Of a stretch of DNA of 64,000 nucleotides, positions 8,599 through 16,165 are shown in pieces (the stretch's first letter is position 1; each line of letters starts with the position of its first letter). The notes under the pieces were generated by a model. The model was not told the DNA's origin. It saw only the letters and a program-made list of their open reading frames with translations, and ran no database searches. The position numbers and the translations under genes are program-made. Origin of the DNA: an uncultured Draconibacterium sp. (GTDB taxonomy: Bacteria > Bacteroidota > Bacteroidia > Bacteroidales > Prolixibacteraceae); assembly GCF_963677565.1 (NCBI RefSeq), contig NZ_OY781981.1, positions 4,270,001-4,334,000 of the forward strand, in the 5' to 3' direction.

Positions 8599-10554
8599 AT
8601 GGATATTTCAATCATTATTGTCAACTACAACGTAAAGCATTTTCTCGAACAATGCCTGCATTCGGTAGAAAAGGCGTTGAAGAACGTTCGGGGCGAGGTA
8701 TTTGTTGTTGACAATAATTCGGTTGATGGCTCGGCTCAACTTATCCGAGAAAAATTCCCAGAAGTTAATTTCATCCAAAACACGGAGAATGTAGGCTTTT
8801 CAAAAGCCAATAATCAGGCCATACAACAGGCAAAGGGAAAATATGTGTTGTTACTGAATCCTGATACTGTTGTTGAGGAAGATACTTTTGAGAAAGTGCT
8901 TTCATTTATGGAAGCGCATCCCGAAGCCGGTGGTCTTGGTGTAAAAATGATTGATGGCAAAGGTGTATTTCTGCCGGAATCAAAGCGCGGTCTTCCAACG
9001 CCGTGGGTAGCATTTTACAAAATGTTTGGACTTTCGAGGCTTTTTCCAAAATCACGGATATTTGGAAAATATCATCTCTCCTATCTGGATAAGGATCAAA
9101 TTCATGAAATTGATGTACTGGCAGGTGCGTTTATGTTACTGCGTAAATCAGCGATAGACAAAGTAGGAATGCTGGATGAAGCCTTTTTTATGTATGGCGA
9201 AGATATCGATCTCTCCTACCGCATTCAACAAGGTGGATACAAGAATTATTACTTCCCTGAAACCACTATTATCCATTACAAAGGAGAGAGTACTAAAAAA
9301 GGCTCGCTGAATTACGTTAAGGTATTTTACAATGCAATGGTAATTTTTGCGCGCAAACATTTTCCGGGAAGTAAAGCAGGTGTATTCGCCCTTTTAATTC
9401 ACCTGGCCATTTATTTCCGGGCGCTGCTTTCGGCTTCTAAACGCATCATGCAAAATATCTATCTGCCACTTGTTGATGCGTTGCTGATTTTTGCCGGTTT
9501 CTGGCTGGTTACTCCGTTTTGGGAGCAGTTTCAATTCAACCAACCCGATTATTACCCGCCGGAATTTATACAATTTGTGGTGCCGGTGTACAGTGTGTTT
9601 TTCGTTTTTGGTATTTTGTTTTCAGGTGGTTATAAAAAACCGGTGAGTGTTTACAAAGTTGGCCGGGGTATTTTATGGGGGCTAATATCAATACTTTTAG
9701 CTTATTCGCTGGTTGATGAAAAGTACCGTTTTTCACGTGCACTTATTTTACTGGGAACAGCGTGGTCGGGCATCGTACTGATCGCTTTTCGTTTGCTGGG
9801 CCACTGGCTCAAATTAAGCGGTTTCAGAATCTACTCTCAACGCATTCAGAAAATAGCCATTGTAGGTCACTCGGAAGAAGCGCGTCGCGTTCAAAAAATA
9901 CTTGAGGAGACACGTATAAAATCGCAATTGGCAGGATTTATTGCCCTCGACAGTACCGACAAAGGTCAGAATTACATGGGCGAACTTAGCCAACTGGAGG
10001 AGATCATCCGGATTAACCGTATTGATGAGATTGTATTTTGTGCCGAAAACATCAGTTCGGCCGAGATCATAAAGGCGATGCTCGATTTAAGCCGTTTGGA
10101 CATCGACTATAAAATTGCTCCACCCGAAAGTGCGAGTATTATTGGAAGCAACTCAATACATACTGCCGGCGACCTTTATGTTGTTAACCTCAATGCCATT
10201 TCAAAATCTTCCAATCAGCGTAAAAAACGAATTTTCGATTTGGTTGCAGCAGTTTTTATTTTATTCCTGAGCCCGGTTTTAATAGGATTCACAGGCCAAA
10301 AAGCAAACTTCATAAAAAACATTTTCAGGGTTATTTTGGGAAGAAAATCATGGATCGGCTATATTCCAAACGTTGATGACGAAAGTAAACTACCAAAAAT
10401 AAAACCAGGAATTTTGCATCCCGGGGATATGTTCCCTGAGTTACAACTCGACAAAGAAAAGTCTGTTCAGTTAAACCGGCTGTATGCCAAGGATTACAAC
10501 TTGTTATCAGACATTGAATTATTGTTGAAAGCATGGAAACACATCGATCGATAA
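8599..10554 (+). CDS. GT2 glycosyltransferase fused to a degenerate membrane sugar-phosphate transferase
   Basis: 651 residues. Residues 1 to about 250 are a GT2 domain of the WbbL/rhamnosyltransferase kind: 'SIIIVNYNVKHFLEQCL', 'VVDNNSVDGS', 'LLLNPDTVVEED' and 'FFMYGEDIDLSYR'. Next come about four or five membrane helices (about 280-400) and a Rossmann-like domain beginning 'KIAIVGHSEEARRV' that resembles the CoA_binding_3 domain of WcaJ/EpsE-type enzymes. The end looks like a bacterial sugar transferase domain with its middle missing: it has the entry 'KRIFDLVAAVFILFLSPVL', the exit 'LPKIKPGI' and 'LLSDIELLLKAWK', but not the catalytic core. Only the GT2 part is likely catalytic. Substrate unknown; a role in envelope polysaccharide is inferred. 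Confidence 0.85.
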   Translation: MDISIIIVNYNVKHFLEQCLHSVEKALKNVRGEVFVVDNNSVDGSAQLIREKFPEVNFIQNTENVGFSKANNQAIQQAKGKYVLLLNPDTVVEEDTFEKVLSFMEAHPEAGGLGVKMIDGKGVFLPESKRGLPTPWVAFYKMFGLSRLFPKSRIFGKYHLSYLDKDQIHEIDVLAGAFMLLRKSAIDKVGMLDEAFFMYGEDIDLSYRIQQGGYKNYYFPETTIIHYKGESTKKGSLNYVKVFYNAMVIFARKHFPGSKAGVFALLIHLAIYFRALLSASKRIMQNIYLPLVDALLIFAGFWLVTPFWEQFQFNQPDYYPPEFIQFVVPVYSVFFVFGILFSGGYKKPVSVYKVGRGILWGLISILLAYSLVDEKYRFSRALILLGTAWSGIVLIAFRLLGHWLKLSGFRIYSQRIQKIAIVGHSEEARRVQKILEETRIKSQLAGFIALDSTDKGQNYMGELSQLEEIIRINRIDEIVFCAENISSAEIIKAMLDLSRLDIDYKIAPPESASIIGSNSIHTAGDLYVVNLNAISKSSNQRKKRIFDLVAAVFILFLSPVLIGFTGQKANFIKNIFRVILGRKSWIGYIPNVDDESKLPKIKPGILHPGDMFPELQLDKEKSVQLNRLYAKDYNLLSDIELLLKAWKHIDR

Positions 10555-10573
10555 TCGGCACAAAAGAACAAAA

Positions 10574-11101
10574 ATGAAACAAAAGTTAAGCTTTGGAAAA
10601 ATACAATTGAGACCTTTGGAGCCTGAAGACATCGACCTGTTGTACCAATGGGAAAACAATACCGAGATTTGGGAAGTTAGCAATACAAAAACGCCATTTT
10701 CGAAACATATTCTGGCTCAATACCTGTTGGAATCGGCCAAAGATATATACGAAACAAAGCAACTCAGACTGGTTATTGAAACAAACGACAATAAACCTGT
10801 TGGAGCAGTTGACCTTTTTGATTTTGAACCCTTTCACATGCGTGCCGGCGTAGGTATTCTTATTCACAAAATTGAAGACCGTAAAAAAGGATATGCCGGC
10901 GATGCGTTGCAGGCTCTATCCTCTTACTCTTTTGAGATGCTGGGATTAAGACAATTATACGCCAATATTACTTCCGACAATTGGGGAAGTATCCAGTTAT
11001 TCGAAAAAGCTGGTTTTACACGCAGCGGAGTAAAAAAAGACTGGATAAAAACTTTTTCTGGTTGGAAAGATGAATTGTTTTATCAGAAGTTTTTGGGATA
11101 A
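10574..11101 (+). CDS. GNAT-family N-acetyltransferase (RimJ/RimL-like)
   Basis: 175 residues, a single Acetyltransf_3-type domain. It begins 'LRPLEPEDIDLLYQWENN', has the acetyl-CoA region 'GVGILIHKIEDRKKGYAGDALQAL' and the C-terminal 'NWGSIQLFEKAGFTRSGV', all typical of RimJ/RimL relatives, including SpeG-like enzymes. It lies 19 bases after the GT2 fusion gene and is probably co-transcribed. The substrate could be a protein N-terminus, a polyamine or a sugar amine; the sequence does not say. Confidence 0.85.
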   Translation: MKQKLSFGKIQLRPLEPEDIDLLYQWENNTEIWEVSNTKTPFSKHILAQYLLESAKDIYETKQLRLVIETNDNKPVGAVDLFDFEPFHMRAGVGILIHKIEDRKKGYAGDALQALSSYSFEMLGLRQLYANITSDNWGSIQLFEKAGFTRSGVKKDWIKTFSGWKDELFYQKFLG

Positions 11102-11160
11102 TCTTCTTCGATTAGTCTACCACACCTATTTCATTTAATCCTTAAGGTTTCACCTACCTC

Positions 11161-11190
11161 ATTCCGTCCGTCAGCTGACGGATACGGAAT
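11161..11190. repeat. Nested palindrome around CCGTCAGCTGACGG
   Basis: A perfect 14-bp palindrome CCGTCAGCTGACGG is flanked by ATTCCGT on the left and ACGGAAT on the right, which are also reverse complements. It sits between convergent genes and is followed by 'GCATGACGGAG'. It looks like a dispersed intergenic palindrome rather than a normal terminator, since no T-run follows. Confidence 0.55.
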
Positions 11191-11261
11191 CTATTTCATC
11201 CAAAAGATGCAAAAAGGAATTCAGCATGACGGAGTGAATTAACAAAAGAATTGACTACACT

Positions 11262-11702
11262 CTAAAATGTTGGGATTTCCTTCAAAAATGAATAGCTGTT
11301 CTTTTCATAATCAATCTCGCAGGCAAAGTGTTGCATTCCGTTCGACACTACTACCCTTTTAACCCGTAAAGCCATATTGTATCGAACAACCTGGTCGAAA
11401 GCATTCTGAGTAATTTTAACATTTGGGGCTTTAAATTCGGCGATTAAAAATGGCGTACCATTTCGCTGATAAATAAGCAGATCGAAACGACGCTGCTGCT
11501 GATTAACCAGCACTTGTTTTTCAACCGCCATTAAATTCTGCGGATAACGCTTTTCCTGTATCAAATATTGAATAAAATTCTGGCGTACCCACTCTTCGGG
11601 TGTAAGCACCATAAATTTCTTCCGTATCGAATCAAATATCCAAGTCTTATCATTTTCTGTTTTTGTTCGGAAAGTATATTCCGGCAAATTCAGCTTGTAC
11701 AT
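11262..11702 (-). CDS. Stand-alone HsdR_N-like nuclease-fold protein
   Basis: 146 residues. It has the PD-(D/E)xK-type core seen in the N-terminal part of type I restriction subunit R (HSDR_N_2 family): 'RRFDLLIYQRNGTPFLIAEFKAP', giving a D...ExK pattern, then 'QNAFDQVVRYNMALRVKRVVVSNG'. No helicase or methyltransferase gene is next to it, so this is not a restriction system in itself. Short proteins of this kind are common in Bacteroidota; their role is unknown. It is divergent from the AMP nucleosidase gene. Confidence 0.75.
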   Translation of the reverse strand: MYKLNLPEYTFRTKTENDKTWIFDSIRKKFMVLTPEEWVRQNFIQYLIQEKRYPQNLMAVEKQVLVNQQQRRFDLLIYQRNGTPFLIAEFKAPNVKITQNAFDQVVRYNMALRVKRVVVSNGMQHFACEIDYEKNSYSFLKEIPTF

Positions 11703-11730
11703 AATCTTCTTAATAACTTATTAACTCAAC

Positions 11731-11761
11731 TTGGCTGGCGAGCTCTAAAAATGTACATTTG
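11731..11761 (+). promoter_or_regulatory. Promoter of the amn-holA operon
   Basis: TTG at 11731 is followed by 20 bases and then TACATTTG (11754-11761), an exact TAnnTTTG element. Predicted start of transcription is near 11768, leaving a leader of about 50 bases before the ATG at 11819. Confidence 0.65.
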
Positions 11762-11818
11762 TGTTCGCCTTAAAACCAAAAGTATTCCTATTTGTTCAAA
11801 GGTAGAATAATTCAGCTT

Positions 11819-12589
11819 ATGAAGACGAAAAAAGAAATTGTTGACAACTGGCTTCCCCGGTATACCGGTAAAAAACTCGATGAAATTGGCAAATATATTT
11901 TGCTCACTAATTTTCAGGATTACGTAGAACGGTTTGCCCGCAAATTTGAGGTTCCGGTTGAGGGTACCGACAAAAACATGCCCAGTGCAACTGCCGAAGG
12001 AATTACCATGATCAACTTTGGAATGGGAAGTCCGAATGCAGCAACAGTAATGGATTTGCTAAGTGCAATTCACCCTAAAGCAGTACTTTTTCTTGGAAAA
12101 TGCGGCGGTTTAAAAAAGAAAAATCAGTTGGGCGATTTTATTCTTCCAATTGCAGCCATTCGCAGCGATGGAACATCCGCAGATTACCTGCCACCCGAAG
12201 TTCCGGCGCTTCCAGCTTTTAATCTGCAGCGTGCAGTTTCGCATATTCTTCGGAATTCGGAACAAGATTACTGGACCGGTGTGGTGTTAACCACCAACCG
12301 TCGGGTTTGGGAATACGACGACCGGTTTAAAAAATACCTCAAAAAAACGCGGGCAATGGCCATCGATATGGAAACAGCGACCCTTTTTACCGTTGGTTTT
12401 GCCAACCAAATACCTACCGGAGTTTTGTTATTGGTTTCCGATCAGCCCATGATATCAACCGGCGTAAAAACCGACAAGAGCGATAAATATGTTTCTTCTT
12501 CGTATGTAGAAAGGCATATCCAGGCCGGTATCGATGCATTGCTGGAAATTAAAAACCACGGACTTTCTGTAAAACACTTACGTTTCTAA
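11819..12589 (+). CDS. amn: AMP nucleosidase
   Basis: 256 residues from the ATG at 11819; a TTG 27 bases upstream is in frame but less likely. It has the purine nucleoside phosphorylase fold: 'TMINFGMGSPNAATVMDLL', 'VLFLGKCGGLKKK', and the substrate-binding 'MAIDMETATLFTVGFAN'. 'YWTGVVLTTNRRVWEYDD' is typical of the short AMP nucleosidases of Bacteroidota. It hydrolyses AMP to adenine and ribose 5-phosphate and so helps set the adenylate pool. It leads a tight run with holA, a rhomboid protease and a class IV aminotransferase. Confidence 0.93.
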   Translation: MKTKKEIVDNWLPRYTGKKLDEIGKYILLTNFQDYVERFARKFEVPVEGTDKNMPSATAEGITMINFGMGSPNAATVMDLLSAIHPKAVLFLGKCGGLKKKNQLGDFILPIAAIRSDGTSADYLPPEVPALPAFNLQRAVSHILRNSEQDYWTGVVLTTNRRVWEYDDRFKKYLKKTRAMAIDMETATLFTVGFANQIPTGVLLLVSDQPMISTGVKTDKSDKYVSSSYVERHIQAGIDALLEIKNHGLSVKHLRF

Positions 12590-12591
12590 AA

Positions 12592-13593
12592 ATGGAGTAT
12601 AGCGACATACTGCAAAACCTAAAAAAAGGCATCTACCACCCCATTTATTTGTTGCAGGGTGAAGAAGCCTATTTTATCGATCAAATATCAGATTACATTG
12701 AAGACAATGTACTTAGCGATGCGGAAAAAGGATTTAACCAAACTGTTTTTTATGGAAAAGATTCAGATCCGGTAACGATTGCCGAAGCATCAATGCGATT
12801 TCCGATGATGGCCGATAAACAGGTAATTATTGTGAAAGAAGCACAAAGTCTGAGTAAAATAGATACACTGACTTCTTATGCCGAGAAACCACTTGGTTCA
12901 ACAATCCTGGTTTTGGCCTATAAGTACAAAAACCTCGACTCAAGAACAAAACTGGCCAAAGCGATTAAAAAGAATGGCGTACTTTTTACCTCGAAAAAAC
13001 TGTACGAGAATAAAATTCCGGGCTGGATTGATGGCTACCTGAGAACTCACAACTATACCATTACCCCACAAGCTGCATTATTACTTACCTCCTACTTAGG
13101 TACAGATTTAAGTAAAATTGCCAACGAGCTGAACAAACTGGTAATTGCCGTTAAAGACACCAACAAGATAAATCCCGACCATATCGAGAAAAATATCGGT
13201 TTAAGCAAAGAGTTTAACATCCTGGAGCTTCAAAATGCACTGGGTGAAAAAAATGTGCTAAAAGCCAACCGGATCATCAATTATTTTGGTGCTAATCCAA
13301 CCTTAAATCCAATTCAGAAAACCGTTGCAGGACTTTATTTCTATTTCTCGAAACTGTTTACCTATCATTTTCTGAAAAACAAAGCAGAACGAAATGTAGC
13401 AGCAGAACTGCGTGTTCATCCGTTTTTTGTTAAAGATTATGTTGCAGCGGCCAAACGTTATTCGCCAACAAAATTGTACGAAATTATGGGAATTCTGCGC
13501 GAATACGATATGAAAAGCAAAGGCTTTAACGTGTCGACAATGGTGGAAACCGGTGAGTTGCAAAAAGAAATGATTTACAAAATATTACATTAA
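12592..13593 (+). CDS. holA: DNA polymerase III delta subunit
   Basis: 333 residues, matching HolA length. It starts 'YSDILQNLKKGIYHPIYLLQGEEAYFIDQISDYI', the clamp-loader delta N-terminus; 'DLSKIANELNKLV' and 'NILELQNALGEKN' follow in the helical domains. Delta opens the beta sliding clamp during clamp loading at the replication fork. Only two bases separate it from amn, and its stop overlaps the next start by one base (TAATG), so translation is probably coupled. Confidence 0.93.
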   Translation: MEYSDILQNLKKGIYHPIYLLQGEEAYFIDQISDYIEDNVLSDAEKGFNQTVFYGKDSDPVTIAEASMRFPMMADKQVIIVKEAQSLSKIDTLTSYAEKPLGSTILVLAYKYKNLDSRTKLAKAIKKNGVLFTSKKLYENKIPGWIDGYLRTHNYTITPQAALLLTSYLGTDLSKIANELNKLVIAVKDTNKINPDHIEKNIGLSKEFNILELQNALGEKNVLKANRIINYFGANPTLNPIQKTVAGLYFYFSKLFTYHFLKNKAERNVAAELRVHPFFVKDYVAAAKRYSPTKLYEIMGILREYDMKSKGFNVSTMVETGELQKEMIYKILH

Positions 13594-14204
13594 TGATTGT
13601 TTGGTTTATTATAGGAGTTACCGCTTTAATATCTTATATCGCATTTCAAAACCGCGAGTTATCGGCAAAACTGCAGTTTAATGCAGCACAAATTATTCAC
13701 CGCAAAGAATACTACCGATTGATAAGTCATGCATTCATTCATGCCAACTGGTCGCACCTTGGCGTAAACATGCTGGTACTGTATTTCTTTGGCAGAAATA
13801 CAGTGGTTTATTTTAGTTATTACTTTGGAAACAAAGCAACCTCTTTTTTCTTACTTCTGTACTTTGGCGGAATTCTGGCTTCCAATATCTGGAGCCTCAT
13901 AAAACACAAGAACAACTATTATTACAATGCGGTTGGTGCTTCGGGTGCCGTGTCTGCCGTATTGTTCGCCACCATATTTTTCCAGCCATGGGAACCTTTG
14001 TATTTATTTGCAATTCTTCCCATCCCCGGAATTCTGTTTGCAGCCGGTTACCTTTTTTATTCCTATCAGATGAGTAAAAAGAAAACCGATAATGTAGCAC
14101 ACGATGCCCACTTTCTGGGAGCGGTTTTTGGATTCATTTTCCCAATTTTATTAAAACCTCAATTGTTTAGTCGCTTTATCGACAATTTATTTTCATTCTT
14201 GTAA
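13593..14204 (+). CDS. Rhomboid-family intramembrane serine protease
   Basis: 203 residues, about six membrane helices. Catalytic Ser117 lies in 'VGASGAVSAVLF' and His173 in 'AHFLGAVFGF', giving the rhomboid Ser-His dyad; 'HANWSHLGVNMLVLYFFG' is the conserved HxxxN segment of helix 2. It cleaves within or next to membrane helices of substrate proteins; the substrate here is unknown. It overlaps holA by one base and is followed four bases later by the aminotransferase gene. Confidence 0.92.
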   Translation: MIVWFIIGVTALISYIAFQNRELSAKLQFNAAQIIHRKEYYRLISHAFIHANWSHLGVNMLVLYFFGRNTVVYFSYYFGNKATSFFLLLYFGGILASNIWSLIKHKNNYYYNAVGASGAVSAVLFATIFFQPWEPLYLFAILPIPGILFAAGYLFYSYQMSKKKTDNVAHDAHFLGAVFGFIFPILLKPQLFSRFIDNLFSFL

Positions 14205-14208
14205 CAAC

Positions 14209-15039
14209 ATGGCTTATTTGCTGGCAAATAATACCATCATTTCGGAAGCGGAAGCTAACCTGAGTTCTTTCGTTTTAGAGGCTTCGTTTGTTATAAAACA
14301 TTCTGTTTGGTTTGGCTTTGGCGGCATTCCGTTATTTAAAGAAAATCTTTCTGTAATTGAAGAGGAATTTAAGGCACTGGGCCACCATCTTCCACCACTG
14401 TTTAAAAATCATCGCGAATTGTTCAGGTTAACCAAACGAGTGCTGAATAAAAACCGTTTTTACCGAACCGGACTAATCAGTTTCCACTTTTATTTTAGCG
14501 CCGAAAAGGTTGATTTCCTTGTTACAGCCAAAGCATTTTCGAGTTTCGATTTTCAGATGAATGAACAAGGGCTTTTTATTTCCGCATCAAAAAAAATTCA
14601 ATTTAGCCAAATTTCAGAGTCCAGGTTTGCCCGGGCAATTTTTTGGGAACAGGTTGCCGCACAAAATACCAATCGCAAACACACATTGGCAATTATTTTA
14701 AACGAAAATCAAATGGTTTGCGAAGGAGTTGCGTCAAATGTTTTTATGGTGAAAGAGAACGTACTTTTTACACCGTCAATAAATTCAGGATGTTATGCCG
14801 ATGTTCTTCGTTCTGAAATAATACGACTGGCAAAAGAAATCAACATGAAAGTGGTTGAATCAGAAGATATTGAGATTAAACACATACGCCAAATGAACGA
14901 AGTATTCTTTGCATCAGAGGCTCAGGGAATTCAATGGATTTTAGGATTTGAAAACCGCCGGTATGTGCACGAATACACAGACAGGATTTATTCAGGGCTC
15001 AATAACTTTTTAGAAAAGAAAGTTGAAATTCAGAAATGA
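14209..15039 (+). CDS. Class IV aminotransferase-fold PLP enzyme
   Basis: 276 residues with the class IV (IlvE/PabC/Dat) fold: 'HTLAIILNENQMVCEGVASNVFMVKENVLFTPSINSGCYADVLRSEII' covers the cofactor phosphate-binding loop, and 'IRQMNEVFFASEAQGIQWI' is the later conserved block. The usual catalytic Lys would be near 'KHTLAI' (about residue 160). The divergence in the N-terminal half prevents choosing between branched-chain, D-amino-acid and aminodeoxychorismate lyase activities. A second class IV gene at 54408 is the better pabC candidate. Confidence 0.8.
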   Translation: MAYLLANNTIISEAEANLSSFVLEASFVIKHSVWFGFGGIPLFKENLSVIEEEFKALGHHLPPLFKNHRELFRLTKRVLNKNRFYRTGLISFHFYFSAEKVDFLVTAKAFSSFDFQMNEQGLFISASKKIQFSQISESRFARAIFWEQVAAQNTNRKHTLAIILNENQMVCEGVASNVFMVKENVLFTPSINSGCYADVLRSEIIRLAKEINMKVVESEDIEIKHIRQMNEVFFASEAQGIQWILGFENRRYVHEYTDRIYSGLNNFLEKKVEIQK

Positions 15040-15046
15040 ATTGCGT

Positions 15047-15637
15047 TTAATTAAGTGATGGATTTTCGGGGAAGTTCTCCCATACCGAATAACGATTACC
15101 GGCCTTTTTTACAAAATCGAACCACGATGCTTCGCTAAGATCCTTCATCACATCCTCTTGTTCCACATCGGTAACCAACCAAGAATCTTCTTTTAACTCG
15201 TCCTCTAACTGACCGCCATCCCAACCGGAATAACCCAAGAAGAAACGAATTTCCGAAGCGTCAATCGTACCGTTTCGTATATCTCTTTTTAAAACCTCAA
15301 AATCGCCTCCCCAGTAAAGGTCGCCCATAACATGAATACTACCCGGAAGTTTGTCGCCCAATTTATGTATAAAATACACTGAATCAGTAGAAACAGGGCC
15401 TCCAAGATAAACATCGGCATTAAAATCAGGAAAATCGGGAAAAACATCCTGAACCGGAAAATCAACTTTTTTATTCAAAATAAATCCTACTGCGCCTTTA
15501 TTGCTGTAGGCAACCAAAAATACTACCGAGCGGTTAAAATAATTACCGGCCAAAAATGGTTCGGCAATCAAAATACGCCCTTTTTGTGGTGCAATATTAT
15601 TTGATTTTATTTTGAATATGTCAAGATTCTCACTCAT
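15047..15637 (-). CDS. YqgE/AlgH family protein
   Basis: 196 residues, one DUF179 (YqgE/AlgH) domain: 'GRILIAEPFLAGNYFNRSVVFLVAYSNKGAVGFILNKK', 'VYLGGPVSTDSVYFIH', 'GDLYWGGDFEVLK' and 'FFLGYSGWDGGQLEDEL' are the family's conserved blocks. Biochemical function is not established; in Pseudomonas AlgH was linked to alginate regulation. Its 3' end faces the aminotransferase 8 bases away, without a visible terminator. Confidence 0.93.
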   Translation of the reverse strand: MSENLDIFKIKSNNIAPQKGRILIAEPFLAGNYFNRSVVFLVAYSNKGAVGFILNKKVDFPVQDVFPDFPDFNADVYLGGPVSTDSVYFIHKLGDKLPGSIHVMGDLYWGGDFEVLKRDIRNGTIDASEIRFFLGYSGWDGGQLEDELKEDSWLVTDVEQEDVMKDLSEASWFDFVKKAGNRYSVWENFPENPSLN

Positions 15638-15756
15638 TACAAAAGCAATATAAGAAATTTATGCTGGCAATCAAATAGCCTCAATTCATCTAATACTTTG
15701 TAACGGATTTGTTAACAGAATGTTTTAAAAGGGGTAAAAATAATAAAGAGTCTTTT

Positions 15757-16065
15757 TTATTCCTCTTCAACAATTATAAACACGTCTTCATCTGGTTTCG
15801 ACATTTGATATTGCTCGCGGGCAAACTTTTCCAGTTCTTTCTTTCCTTTGTTTAAGTCCTCCAGTTTTTGCCGATCTGAAACAATGCGTTCCTGGTAATA
15901 CTCCTTCTGCTGTTTCAGTTCGTTTAACTGCCTTTTACTTTGTATATGCGAAACAATACTGTTTTCATCAAAGAATATTATCCAGATTGCAAACAGAACA
16001 AAAGCAATAACAAACTTATTACCAATTGTTTTAAAAATTCCGGATTGAAAAATTTCTTTTTTCAT
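15757..16065 (-). CDS. DivIC/FtsB-type septum formation initiator
   Basis: 102 residues. A short cytoplasmic start is followed by one membrane helix (about residues 13-31, 'FVIAFVLFAIWIIFF') and a coiled coil (about 45-85, with heptads in 'LNELKQQKEYYQERIVSDRQKLEDL'), then 'KFAREQYQMSKPDEDVFIIVEE', the usual C-terminus of this family. These proteins join FtsL and FtsQ in the divisome at midcell. It lies downstream of pruA on the same strand, separated by a possible terminator. Confidence 0.88.
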   Translation of the reverse strand: MKKEIFQSGIFKTIGNKFVIAFVLFAIWIIFFDENSIVSHIQSKRQLNELKQQKEYYQERIVSDRQKLEDLNKGKKELEKFAREQYQMSKPDEDVFIIVEEE

Positions 16066-16106
16066 GTTTCTTTAATGTTGACACAAAAGTAGAATCTTTA
16101 ATCATC

Positions 16107-16146
16107 AAAAAAAAGAGGAACCGAACAATTCCGACTCCCCTTTTTC
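16107..16146 (-). terminator. Possible terminator after pruA
   Basis: Read on the minus strand, a G/A-rich arm and a C/T-rich arm pair over about 14 bases with several G-U pairs, followed by a run of T. The stem is imperfect. Confidence 0.45.
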
Positions 16147-16165
16147 AACAGCTTAACCTTAATAT

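Noticed and set aside
11262..11702. Remnant of a type I restriction system
   Set aside because: The gene is complete in itself, with normal ends, and no hsdM, hsdS or helicase fragments are adjacent.
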